A stretch of 64,000 nt of DNA from Paramacrobiotus metropolitanus (lineage: Eukaryota > Tardigrada > Eutardigrada > Parachela > Macrobiotidae): the NCBI RefSeq assembly GCF_019649055.1, contig NW_026570312.1, positions 186,001-250,000 on the forward strand. The letters run 5' to 3'. Position 1 is the stretch's first letter, and each line of letters starts with the position of its first letter. The translations under genes were made by a program, and so were the position numbers. Under the pieces are notes generated by a model. The model saw only the letters and a program-made list of their open reading frames with translations. It made no database searches and had not been told where the DNA came from. Shown in pieces: positions 1 to 9,895 of this stretch.

Positions 1-167
1 TTATTTTTAGTGTTAATTTGCGCATGCTTATTGTCATAAAGCAGTGCGTGAATAGCTTAATAAAACCTTCTTAAAATTTATTGCATTTTGTGATAAAATG
101 GTCCGCTATTTAGATTCTAAGGTAGCATGCATGCCGGCAATAATACATAAGTGTAAAAGAAACTTAC
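1..167 (-). other. intron start of the zinc-finger gene
   Basis: This is AT-rich sequence downstream of the donor GTAAGT at 167-162 on the minus strand. No coding signal is visible. Confidence 0.35.
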
Positions 168-703
168 CAAAAATCAGGGCACTTTTCGTCCTTTCCATTA
201 TCACAGCCACATATCAAACATTTTATATGTAGCACCACATCAGCTGCTGCCAATGCTTTCATCACTGTTTTGACACTTTTTAGTGGTGTAAAATCGAGTC
301 CTAACTTCAGTAACTCAAGGATAATAATCATTTGCCGCTCAGATAAGGACAGGTGGATAAACGTCAATCCTAACAGAAGGGCGGCGAGAGAACTGCCGTT
401 ATCTTCGGCGCTATTAGAAAGATCACAGATTTCAGCATCATAATAATCCCCTATGGGTTGAGAGGATACATTCGGGTTTACAAATTCAACAGATTCTTGG
501 CGTGCAGGAGAAGTATTAACGACTTTACCCATAACAAGCTTTTCAGTGTGAAAAGTTCGTACATGCTTTCTAGCGACTTTCAAACGATTATCTGAATAAA
601 ACGTCTTCGAGCATTCTTTGCAAGAAATCTCAAAATGTTGCTTATCGAGAAGGGAATCCACCAAGTCAATGTCTTCCCGTGGTTTGCACATGGACGCAGC
701 CAT
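168..703 (-). CDS. 5' exon of an unrecognised zinc-finger protein (partial)
   Basis: An open frame starts with Met at 703. It has one C2H2-like finger: Cys28-x2-Cys31-x15-His47-x4-His52. A second Cys cluster (CLICGCDNGKDEKC) lies near the end. The middle is acidic and serine-rich, followed by a hydrophobic helical stretch. The reading frame runs into a good splice donor (TTG|GTAAGT, intron from 167 leftward), so this is probably the first exon of a gene that continues beyond the left edge. The lone finger next to a long non-finger region could be a nucleic-acid-binding host protein or a gene derived from a transposon. I do not recognise the family. The coding call rests on the length, the finger and the donor. 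Confidence 0.5.
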
Positions 704-1730
704 GTCGAGATCGTTTTGCTGTTGCGCTGAATTCGCAAAAAAAAGCCAAAAGTATACCTTTTCAAAGTTGTTCGACTAGCTGTAATTAATCGAGTATTAT
801 ACGCCATATACGGTCGGCAACTGCCCAAATGCAAGAGTTAGATCACCTGCAAGGGTAAATCTTGTTAATATTCGACTGCATGCTGATATACACTAGTAAC
901 TAGCATTCGACTAACACCTTGGTGTATTGAGCATACCCAGAATCCGGAACGAATACAACTCGTACACAGTTATCAGGGCCTGAAAAGGGCGTGGCACGTT
1001 TTCCTTAAAAGCGCAGCCGCATTTAAGCGCTTGTAGCCCTCCTTCCCAAAAGACCTTTTGCGGAAGGGGAAGTCAAGACCAAAAAGGGGCATAGCACGGC
1101 CTTCCAGTGACCTTTGAACCTGTAAGGGCTTTTTCTGACCAACAACTTTCGCAACGGGTAAAAGGTTAAGAGTTGACACCGGCTCTTTTAATCAACAAAA
1201 CCCGATCTTATGACTTAATAACAACCTGAACAACGTCAATGCTAAAATTTAGTAGCGAAAGATTGGCCTCGACTGTCGGGAAGAGTATGTCAATTTCCCA
1301 AAATGACATTAATGCGTAATTCGAATAGATTAAAAATGTTACTGGAGTCACTATTCATTTCCGGTCTATTTTTGCACTTCTGCGAGAAGGGTGATGCAGC
1401 GAAAAGTGATACTCTTCTTGCCAAAGTAAAACAGGAAAAATAAGTATTACTGCGCCGTAAAACCTTATTAGGCAGCATATTATGTCGTTGATTTTTAAGA
1501 TAAAACCACGAAAAGACTGGAGGCTAGATACGTTATATTAGGTAGTAATGAGCATTTACGTCTTAATAAGTCTTATCCCATATAACTGGCGAAATTCAGC
1601 AGGAAGGCGGAGACAAAACAGAGCTTTGAGAAAATGTATTAAATTTAAAACTAGTATGCGATTTCAGTAGTAAAGTTTCATTTGTGCACACGGTATTCCC
1701 AGAAAATCAAGCCGCAGGCAGGTTTGCGTG
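704..1730. other. intergenic stretch without a recognisable gene
   Basis: The open frames here are short and have no domain. The sequence 970-1180 has some internal complementarity but no clean terminal repeat. It may hold the promoter of the minus-strand zinc-finger gene that starts at 703. Confidence 0.4.
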
Positions 1731-1840
1731 TGTAGCCGGCAAAACTGTTAACATGTTAACGGTTAACGCATTAACATGTGTGCCGGGGAACATGTTAACG
1801 TTAACATTCTTGCCGGGCCCAAATGTTAACGACCGAAATC
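1731..1840 (+). repeat. left terminal inverted repeat of the compound foldback
   Basis: Dense GTTAAC/TTAACG words alternate with GCCGG words. The segment is the reverse complement of 7455-7563. Confidence 0.75.
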
Positions 1841-2049
1841 GTACACGTTGTACATGGACATATGGATATACAAACCCAGTAATGTATTTAATAATATTTA
1901 CCGAGTTTAATTATTTTGCCATTGTTGCAAGAAACGTTTTTATTAAGGGTTCGAGAAATTTATGTTCGCAAAATAGCAAGCGAAAGGGGCATAAAACGGA
2001 AATGAAACGCACAACTGTGAGAGCAAGAAGATGACATAGTTATCATTCA

Positions 2050-2760
2050 GTTACAATTATTGTTTTTCGAAAGGAAATCAGCGGATTTCGTGAATAAGTA
2101 ATTAACGACTTAAACTAAAAGTATGTTTTGACTTAAAATTTCTACACATACTTTCTGCTTATTTACTTACCAATGCGCATATCTGCGCTCCGCGTGGTAG
2201 ACGGACAGCCAGCATACAGGTATCAATTACTGTAATTACACCGTTAGCACTGAAGCCGGGCAGGGATTTTAACGCCATTGACATGGGTGCCGAGCTTAAT
2301 TTTCCAGCTCAAAAGTCTTTTACTTCGGAACGTGCATTTTATTTCTACAAATGCTATCTGTAATTTTTGTAATTGCCAGTTGTGCAGTTAATGCTGTGAG
2401 AGTTTATTAATTAGTTTATGAGAATCACTATTGCATGTACCAAGTGTTAACATCCCTGCCGGGTCGGGCATGTTAACGTGCCTCTTAACGTGCATACCAA
2501 ATTACACCGTTAACATTGCAGCCTGGCAGGGGTGTTAACGCCGTTAACATGGGTGCCGAGCTTATTTTTCCGGTTCAAAAAAGTCTTTCACGTCGGATAC
2601 GGTCGGAATGTGCATTTTATTTCAACAAATGCTGTCTGTAATTTGTTGTCTGCAATATACACGCAATTATGTTCTGCATAGAAATATATATGTGCCCACC
2701 CCAAATACAAAAGTTTCTTTTCGCAACAAACCGGGCCAAAATATAGCATTCATACCAGAG
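2050..2760. repeat. direct repeat unit of the left arm, first copy
   Basis: The segment starts near CAATTATTGTTTTTCGAAA and passes through a TTACCAATGCGC block, a TTACACCGTTAACATT block and a TTTCTACAAATGCTATCTG block. The same order of blocks recurs at about 4010-4720, and its last part again at 5100-5300. No gene is visible. Confidence 0.6.
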
Positions 2761-2806
2761 CTGCCCATTTCAGAATTCTCATTCCCATTCCCCTCTTCAT
2801 AAATTC

Positions 2807-3919
2807 GGCCAATGTCAAAACGCCGGCAGAATTTCCTGCCGACCGAATTTTTGTGTGGTCAAAGTGCCGACCGAATTTTCCGCCGACAGAATTTTTGTGT
2901 GGTCAAAACGCCGGCCGAATTTCTTGTGGTCAAAACGCCGGCATAATTTTTTCAACATTTTCAACTGTAAATAAAACTTCTAAAAAATATTACCTGCCTC
3001 GAGGCATACTTGCCACGCGGTGTATAACAAAGGTTTGGGACTCTACACTTACAATATCTTCATCGGCACGATGTTAGTGTTTCTTTGGCAGCGTGCATAG
3101 AAATTCCGATAGAGAATGAAGATGAAGCGCAAAAGAGACAAACAAGGTGTTACAAAAATAAGTAGAAAATCAACTTAAAGCGATCCACGCAAAAAGTAAA
3201 GCGTTAACACATTATGCACTGTATTCGTTTCAGAAGAAGCTTCTACCTGTACCCAAACATGATCCATTGTCCGACAAATAAGCAAAATTAAAGGAGTGTC
3301 CACTGCGCTCTCAAAAACCAATCACCTAATACACTTACCTGACAAACTAATAAACAACAAGAAAAAAACAAAAGATAAATGTTGTAAAATCAACGCATCG
3401 ACGAACGCCTTTTTCCTTTGTACGTCTGCGCGTAGAAATTCCGTCACGAGAGTCAGCTGTGCCATTCTAGACTCAGAAGTTCCAACTCATCTCAGGTACG
3501 TTTCAAAAGGGATCAGACTAGATCACACTTTGGTGTTATTGCCGCAATGGCATTGTTAAACACCTTGTTTGTCTGTTTTGCGCGGCTTTTTCATTCTCTT
3601 CCGAGAGTATCTATGTTGTTCGCTGTCAATGCAACAGCACTAGAAGCGTGCCGATAAAGATCCTTATGTAAATGTAAGTGTTAGTGTCCAAACCTTTGTT
3701 ATACAACGCGTGGCAAGTATGCATCGAGCCAGGTAATATTTTTTAGTATTTTTACTTACAGTTGAAAATGTTGAAAAAATTCTGCCGGCGTTTTGACTAC
3801 AAGAAATTCGGCCGGCGTTTTGACCACACAAAAATTCTGCCGGCAGAAAATTCGGCCGGCATTTTGACCACACAAAAATTCGGTCGGCAGGAAATTCTGC
3901 CGGCGTTTTGACATTGGCC
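2807..3919. mobile_element. foldback DNA transposon, GCCGGC-motif type, non-autonomous
   Basis: The inverted ends are about 270 bp: 2807-3077 against about 3650-3919. They start GGCCAATGTCAAAACG and contain alternating units of GCCGGC-GAATTT and TTTGTGTGGTCAAAA. A perfect 8-bp direct repeat, ATAAATTC, flanks the element (2799-2806 and 3920-3927), which is a target-site duplication. The 0.55-kb interior has no transposase-like frame. It shares a block (GGATCAGACTAGATCACAC near 3510) with the element at 11393-13445. It is nested in the left arm of the larger foldback, so it is younger than that arm. Confidence 0.82.
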
Positions 3920-4009
3920 ATAAATTCTCTTTTTCTCACTCATTTTCATTTTACACCTATTTTTTGTTTTCTATTACTATTTTTTCTTTGAAGCATATGC
4001 TAGTTACAA

Positions 4010-4720
4010 TTATTGTTTTTCGAAAGAAATCAACAGTTTTCGTAAATCAATAATTAACGATCTAAACTGGAAGTACGTTTCGGCTCAAAATTTCTATACC
4101 AACTTTCTGCTTATTAATTACTGTACTTACTAATGTGCCTATCTGCCGTCGCCTGTTGTACTTGTTGGGCAGACAGGCGGCATACAGGCTGCAGTAAACA
4201 TGCAGAGGCGCGGTACGTTTATTACCTGTGGTACAACGGTTATGCAACAGCTTAAAACAACATAATTTTACAACATGAAAATTTCATTTAACTTTTCTGC
4301 TCCTTCCATCGTTCCCAAAACTGATGCAGCGTTTCATCATGAGCGGTTCTTACGTGCAGAGGCGCTGTATGTACGAGTAGAACACACATTCGTAGGCTCA
4401 TCAGTGGTGTCACATTACACCGTTAACATTCTAGTCGGGCCAGAATGGGTGCCGGACTTATTTTCTAGTTCAAGAAATCCCTTTACTTTGGAATGTGTTT
4501 TCTATTTATACAAATGCTATCTGAATATTCGTTTAACTGCCATTGTTATGCAGTTATTGGTATGAGAATTTACTAATTAATTTGCGAGAATTATATCGCA
4601 TCTAATAAGCGTTAACATATCACTGCCGGTACGTGTATTAGCGTTAACATTCCCGCCCGGCCGCATTGTTAACGGTGGTATTAAATCTAATAACTCTTGT
4701 TACTTAACAGCCGCAATCAC
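4010..4720. repeat. direct repeat unit of the left arm, second copy
   Basis: This is a diverged copy of 2050-2760 with the same block order, ending in a TTAACATT/GCCGG motif cluster. It lies just to the right of the nested 2807-3919 element. Confidence 0.6.
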
Positions 4721-5129
4721 GTATAGGTAAGCAAATTCAGCGCGTGGCGGCTCTAAATATATAACTCATTTATTATGACTGTATACAGCATATAGCAGTT
4801 GTTTGCCATGATTTTTCGTGTCCGGCACTTGTCGCACAGAAGCCTTTTACAGGAAACATTCGCTGCATGAATGCAGCCCTGTCCACGTCGAATCCAAAAG
4901 TTCTTTTCGCAAAAAGTGTTACTAAATTCGGGTAAACGCACAAAAACATCCACTTTCACATATTTTCAAAATGCACAATGTCATAAGGCACAGTTCTTAT
5001 GACATTGTGCAGCAAAGTGATTTGCGTATATCGGCAATTAGAACCGTTTGTCGTCCGGTCGAACCAGCGCAACGTCCGGTTAGAAAGTTATGGCTGAAAG
5101 AAAATTCCTAAATTCTAAACAAGGTTAGC

Positions 5130-5620
5130 CATTGTTGTGCAACTAACGCTATGAGAGTGATTAATTCATGAGAATTAATATCGCATCTAATAAGCGCTAG
5201 CATCCCTGCCGGTACGAGTGTTATCGTTAACTTCCTCGCCCGACAGCATGCTACTTTATGAGCATGTAAAGTAGATAGTATAAACCATATAATTTATTAT
5301 GCAGCTATGTTTAGGATTTTCGTGTTTCACGAATTTTAATTTTGTATGCATATAATTATTATGGTGATTTACAGTTTCTTGTTGATCTTTCAAAACACTG
5401 TAATAAAAGCAACATCGCATCAAATATCCATTGCGTTAAATATCGCCTAAGTTATATATATACGGCATCGCATCGCATATCGCATAAGGTAATATACGGC
5501 ATTCCAGTCAAAACAGCTTGTTAACGCTGTTAACATTTCAGCTGATACACGTTATAATGCCGCTAACATTTCAGCCGGCACGCGGCATAACGCTGTTAAA
5601 TTTCGAGCCCGGCCCATATT
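5130..5620 (+). repeat. left inner arm of the foldback
   Basis: This arm pairs in reverse with 6240-6995. Matching blocks include TAATAAGCGCTAGCATCC (5190), the ATTTTCGTGTTTCACGAA block (5316), the AACATCGCATCAAATATCC block (5410) and the motif cluster ending at 5610. Confidence 0.7.
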
Positions 5621-5639
5621 TTAATGTTCTATTATTTTT

Positions 5640-6239
5640 TCGGCATTCGTATGGACACGTATTCGTATTCGTATACGAATACGAAGAACTCGACTAGCAG
5701 CAGGCGATGAGCAATCACTAAATTTAAGATGCTGTTACGCTTACCACCATCCGGCGACGCACAAGACTGAGGCGGACGGTGATGCTCGGGCGATGTCAAC
5801 ATGTCGATCTGAGGTTGCAGTTTATTCTGTCTCCAAAGCAAAGGCTCCATGGAAGGCGATATACAAGAGCGTGACTTCTTCCTGGAAAATGACACTGAAG
5901 CTTGAAACTCTTTCGAGCAACACGGTTCCCGTAGATTCATCGTTGCACGTAATTTTTATGTATTTGGAGCAATACATTAAAAATCACGTGCGGCTCCTTA
6001 ATTTGCAGTCCGTAATTATATTAAAGGTCACTCCTATCAGTTCTATGCGCCCAAAAATTCTGAAGCGCTTAGTTAAATTGCTATGCGCCCCAAAATTAAA
6101 ACCGTCGGTAATTTTGCCGTTAAACGTATGACCGTGCAAAACGCAACCTACTTAATGATAAAACTTACAATATGTCAATTGCGTACAACCTACACTTAAC
6201 ATACTGAATACTGAAAACTGAAACATACTGAAAACATGC
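5640..6239. other. spacer (loop) between the inner foldback arms
   Basis: The spacer has a short GTATTCGTATTCGTAT simple repeat near 5650-5680. A 112-codon frame on the plus strand and a 102-codon frame on the minus strand overlap here, and neither has a recognisable domain. I make no gene call. Confidence 0.35.
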
Positions 6240-6259
6240 ATTAGATTTTGGGCTCGGAA

Positions 6260-6424
6260 GTTAACGGCGTTATAACGCGTGCCGGCTGAAATGTTAACGG
6301 CGTTAGAACATGTGTCGGCTGAAATGTTAACGGCGTTATAACATGTGCCGGCTCAAATGTTAACGGCCTTATAACATGTGCCGGCTCAAATGTTAACGGC
6401 GTTATAACGGTTGACGGCGTTAAC
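6260..6424. repeat. 33-bp tandem repeat, about 5 units
   Basis: Units begin at 6260, 6293, 6326, 6359 and 6392. Each unit reads GTTAACGGCGTTATAAC followed by a GTGCCGGCT-AAAT segment, with one or two changes between units. The last unit is rearranged. The unit length is a multiple of 3, which gives a spurious repetitive open frame on the minus strand. Confidence 0.85.
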
Positions 6425-6606
6425 AAGCTATTTTGACTGGAATACCGTATACTTACCTTATGCAATATTTGACGCAATGGATATTTGATGCGATGTTGCC
6501 TTTAATGCAGTGTTTTGAAAAATCAAAAAACCAACATAATACAAGTATACAAAATTAGAAATCGTGAAACACATAAATCCTAATTGCTGTAAAATTAACT
6601 ATAAAG

Positions 6607-6800
6607 TATATAGGGGAAAAATAAGTTTAGCCAAACCAGTTCCTTGCACTCTGTACTTCTGATATAAGCCAGCAGCCAGCTGGTGGTTTACGTTGACGCT
6701 ACACATGGCTCTTATGTACCGCGCCTGATTTAACCATATGCATTGCCGCAACGTCGCACTCCAGCCGGGTGACGGCAGCAGTACGTGGATTTGGTACGGG
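6607..6800. repeat. short dispersed repeat inserted in the right arm
   Basis: It interrupts the pairing of 5130-5350 with 6550-6995. Its right part (CCGGGTGACGGCAGCAGT to GGGTAGAAT) and the middle TTTACGTTG..TATGTACCG block match 10985-11160. It is a dispersed MITE-like sequence without coding capacity. Confidence 0.5.
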
Positions 6801-7080
6801 TAGAATAGTTTTCTCCCTATATACTATCTACCTTACAGTGCTTATAAAGTAGCATGATGCCAGGCGAGGATGATGACGTTAACGCACGTACCGGCAGAGG
6901 TGTTAACGCTTAGTAAATGCGATAGTAAATCTCATAACGATGAATTCATTGGTCTCATAGCATTAATTGCACAACAACAACAATTACAAGGTCGTACAGA
7001 CAGCATGAATTGTTAGAAAAAAAATACATTTCAAAGTAAAAGACTTTCTTGAAATGGAAAATTAAACCCAGCGCCCATGT

Positions 7081-7180
7081 TACGGCGTTAAGAAATTTGG
7101 CCCGGTACGTAGCACTAATGCGTGTACATTGACGGGGATATTCGCTTTCGCGCACTTCCAAACACTTTTTTGGGTTGCTT
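7081..7180. repeat. dispersed repeat, copy 1
   Basis: The block around AAATTTGGCCCGGTACGTAG through TTCGC..CACGCAC..TTGCTT matches 53811-53912 in the same orientation with scattered changes. Confidence 0.5.
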
Positions 7181-7454
7181 TTTGACATTGTGTAGCCAGT
7201 TTTTTGGCGTTCGTAGGCGTGAAATCCGTTGACACGGATACAGACTTCTAAACACGGATACAAAGTCTCTTCTAGGAGTACCTATATTATATATACATAC
7301 ACTCAGCTCGTATAATTATACATACCAACAACCAACTTTCGCGGGACTTCATGTATAATCTAAAATAAGTGTGATTGAACTTGATTTTAGTAAATGACTC
7401 GTAAACCGCGATTAGTGTGCAACAGAGATTGAATATATCTACAAGCGTGCATGG

Positions 7455-7563
7455 TTTTGGACGTTAACATTTGGGCCCGGCGGGAATGTTAACGTTAACA
7501 TTCTCGTCCGGCTCACATGTTAATGCGTTAACTGTTAACATGTTAACAGTTTTGCCGGCTACA
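7455..7563 (-). repeat. right terminal inverted repeat of the compound foldback
   Basis: Reverse complement of 1731-1840. It ends GTTTTGCCGGCTACA. Confidence 0.75.
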
Positions 7564-7979
7564 TGTGTGCATGTTTGTGTGAGGAGAGAAGCGGCTCACG
7601 TACAGCGATAAAGTCTTTCAAATGATTTCAACGTATTGCGCCGTGGTGCGTTTTATTGCAAGCATCCTCACTTATGTTTTGTGCCGACAAAGCTTAATAC
7701 GAGTTCGAGTGGCAAACTCGTGGAAATTCACTGACAGAATCGCGGAAATTCACGGACATTGTAAACAACACTTGAAAACACGTTCCATGAATGACTGTTT
7801 GAAGTGTAATCCAGGGGCTGCTTTTGACCGGTTACACGGTAATTCCAGCTACAATGTCGACGAAGCGTCAAGCCACGCAAAACTGCGACAGTCTGAACGG
7901 ACAATAAATGCCGGTAAACGGTTCACTAACAACGGTTCAGTATCTCTTTTTCAACGTTAAACTTTCCAGTACTTTCAAC

Positions 7980-8542
7980 ATGGACGCTCTTCTCTTTTTA
8001 ACTGTTTGCGTAGTCGTCGGCCTGTTTTCTGGATTCACCGCCGCCGGCATTCCGGAGACCACGGTGAACAGCTACTGCAACTACAGCGCACTGGACCTGT
8101 ATCCCGGCGGACACAGCCCGTCGTCATCAAATGCTCCAACTACGAGAAGAGCACGACGGACGACAACTTCCAGAGCAACTTCTTCCCCATGTCCTACATG
8201 CAGGCGGATAAGGGCGCGATGAGCCGCGCCGTGGAGGACGCCATCAAGAAGGTCAAACAGCGCTTCGCCAAGAATCCGTCTATCTTCTTCGACGTCCAGG
8301 TTAACGGCGTCCATCCGCTGTCCCGCCAGGTTCGTTTCGGGGATATCTTGGCGGTCATCGATGTGTCCAGTAAACTCGCCGCTTCGGTTGGGCCTAAGGA
8401 TGAGGTGGCCTTGAAGCTGGAATCGGCCGGTGTGCGGTTTGATCCTAAGAATGTCGCGGATCAACGGGTGAATGCGTATGCTGCCAGTAATGTTGTCATG
8501 CTTCGTTGGGATTATATGACTGCAACCAAGACGAATATTTAA
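7980..8542 (+). pseudogene. small secreted protein, reading frame broken once
   Basis: Translation from the Met at 7980 (context CAACATGG) gives a typical signal peptide: MDALLFLTV, a hydrophobic core, then Ala-Ala-Gly. The frame changes by one base at 8106-8111, inside GGCGGA. The continuation to the stop at 8540-8542 is well-behaved coding sequence of about 140 codons, soluble, with mixed alpha/beta character. Together they would make about 187 residues with two Cys in the N-terminal third and no membrane segment. I do not recognise the family. The break could be a real one-base deletion or an assembly error; the clean frames on both sides favour a very young lesion or an error. The 3' flank (8590-8765) resembles the 3' flank of the leucine-rich-repeat gene at 23630-25294. 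Confidence 0.55.
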
Positions 8543-9715
8543 TTTAGCGGTAATGAAGACTTAGCTGATGATGTTTTGGGTACTTTCATATTTTGACCTT
8601 CCTGTCCGTTTTGTGATTCCCAAACAAAAGGTTGAACAATTGCTCTAAATCGAACCAACCGGTTTTCACACACGTTGTTTGTTTTACTGTACCGTAGCTG
8701 CGGTCAAAATGACGTTACCACAAGGACTTGTTGTTCCTAATACGACCTAAGAAACAACTTACGTCAGCTGACTGTGTTTATTCGGTAAATTACTCGAGCA
8801 ACGCTTTTTCACGTCTGATTAACAACATTAAGGAACAGGGTACAGGAGCTTGTAAAATTTTTTTGACTTGCAGTTTATCTGGTTAAAGGAAACAATACAT
8901 GTCAACTGATAAAAAAAAGCTTGGAGACATTTAACTTACTAGCTCGTGACCATTCAAATTTTCGTGTTTGTTCACGACTACGCAGTTTTATATCAGAAGC
9001 AATTTGCACGATTAATGTCGAAAAGAATTTTTTTTAATCTAATTTATTACCACATTTTTCTCTAGTAATTTTCTGTTTGTCTCCTGGCTTGCAGAATTTA
9101 TTAACTTCATGTTCACGGTTCATCCACTACTCCGGCAATCCTGTCGGCATTATTTTCGAATCCATGTAACCGCCTCGTTTGTCAAAGAACAGGAAAGCTC
9201 TGAAATAATATAATTTCGATACCGCTTTCAAGATTTTGGTCTCGTCTCGAATTCGAAGCGAATCTCGCTTTGGTATGGTTGCTCAACCGCACGAGGTGGC
9301 TGTATGCAGTGGCCACGCCCACAGACACGGTACGCGAAGCCACCTCGCTAAGTGGAATTGCTGCATCGCAACAAAATTCGCTTCGAATTCGGGACAAGGC
9401 CTTAGAGACACTACGCCATTACATTAACTCACCCAAATTTCCTCTATACTCTGTAGAGGCCTTCGAAGTCTGCAGTCATGATGTGTTGTCCTTCATTTAG
9501 TAAAATCAAAATCAAGTAACGCTAATACACGTGCCACCGGCCTTTTTTGGAAAGGCGAGTGTCCAGGTGCCACTGCAGCGCGAATAATGCCAGTTTCCCA
9601 AAGGACTGCAAAGGAATACGAGATAGCCAGTCACTGCTTGCCACAATGTCATCAAATCGAGAATCTCGCGGCTGCCACTGCTTTAGCACCTAAAAAATTT
9701 AAAGATTTACTGGAT
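8543..9715. other. intergenic region, shared flank and a palindrome
   Basis: 8590-8765 matches 25465-25645 (blocks AATCGAACCAACCGGTTTTC and ACCACAAGGACTTGTTGTTC). 9243-9397 is an imperfect palindrome. The rest has no gene that I can support. Confidence 0.5.
9243..9397. repeat. imperfect palindrome of about 155 bp
   Basis: TCGAATTCGAAGCGAAT at the left end pairs with ATTCGCTTCGAATTCG at the right end. An inner pair CGAGGTGGCT / AGCCACCTCG also matches. It could form a hairpin or be a small foldback insertion. Confidence 0.65.
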
Positions 9716-9895
9716 TTAAAAATTTAAAGATCTTGAAGTACAGAAGTCTGTTATGTCCTGAATCCTCCTGATGTTGTTCAGCATATTTTCTCCAGCCGTT
9801 ATAAGGACTGTATTACGGCTAGTAACGAGAGCAAACAACGTGGAAGCTGCATATCCTCTTTTACGCAAATTCAGAGCTTGTACAGACGCGAAATA
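9716..9895 (-). CDS. TF1 exon C (C-terminal)
   Basis: Acceptor AATGCAG|TATTTC puts this exon in phase with exon B. The motif QALN aligns with the start of exon C in TF2, TF4 and TF6, where the acceptor lies directly before ALN; here that site has lost its AG and an upstream AG is used. It encodes 59 residues and ends in a TAA at 9716-9718. This is the least certain exon of TF1. Confidence 0.5.
   Translation of the reverse strand, partial: YFASVQALNLRKRGYAASTLFALVTSRNTVLITAGENMLNNIRRIQDITDFCTSRSLNF

Larger units (their letters stand above)
6240..6995 (-). repeat. right inner arm of the foldback
   Basis: Reverse-complement partner of 5130-5620. It is longer because of the 33-bp tandem array at its left end and an insertion at about 6607-6800. 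Confidence 0.7.
1731..7563. repeat. large compound foldback (inverted-repeat) element
   Basis: The outer ends are inverted copies. The left arm 1731-1840 starts TGTAGCCGGCAAAACTG, and the right arm 7455-7563 is its reverse complement with few mismatches. Both are packed with TTAACG/GTTAAC words. A second inverted pair lies inside: 5130-5620 matches 6240-6995 in reverse, including the block around 5395-5515 against 6430-6525. The left arm also holds direct duplicates of its own segments (2050-2760, 4010-4720 and 5100-5300). The spacer 5640-6240 has no convincing gene. A complete smaller element (2807-3919) and a short insertion (6607-6800) are nested in it. No clear target duplication is visible at the outer ends. 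Confidence 0.75.

Noticed and set aside
973-1179. possible small inverted-repeat element
   Set aside because: Pairing between the halves is patchy and no clear ends are visible.
4275-4565. 96-codon plus-strand frame in the big foldback
   Set aside because: It spans motif-array repeat sequence and is not kept in the duplicate at 2050-2760.
6241-6477. repetitive 78-codon open frame on the minus strand
   Set aside because: It exists only because the 33-bp tandem unit is a multiple of three.
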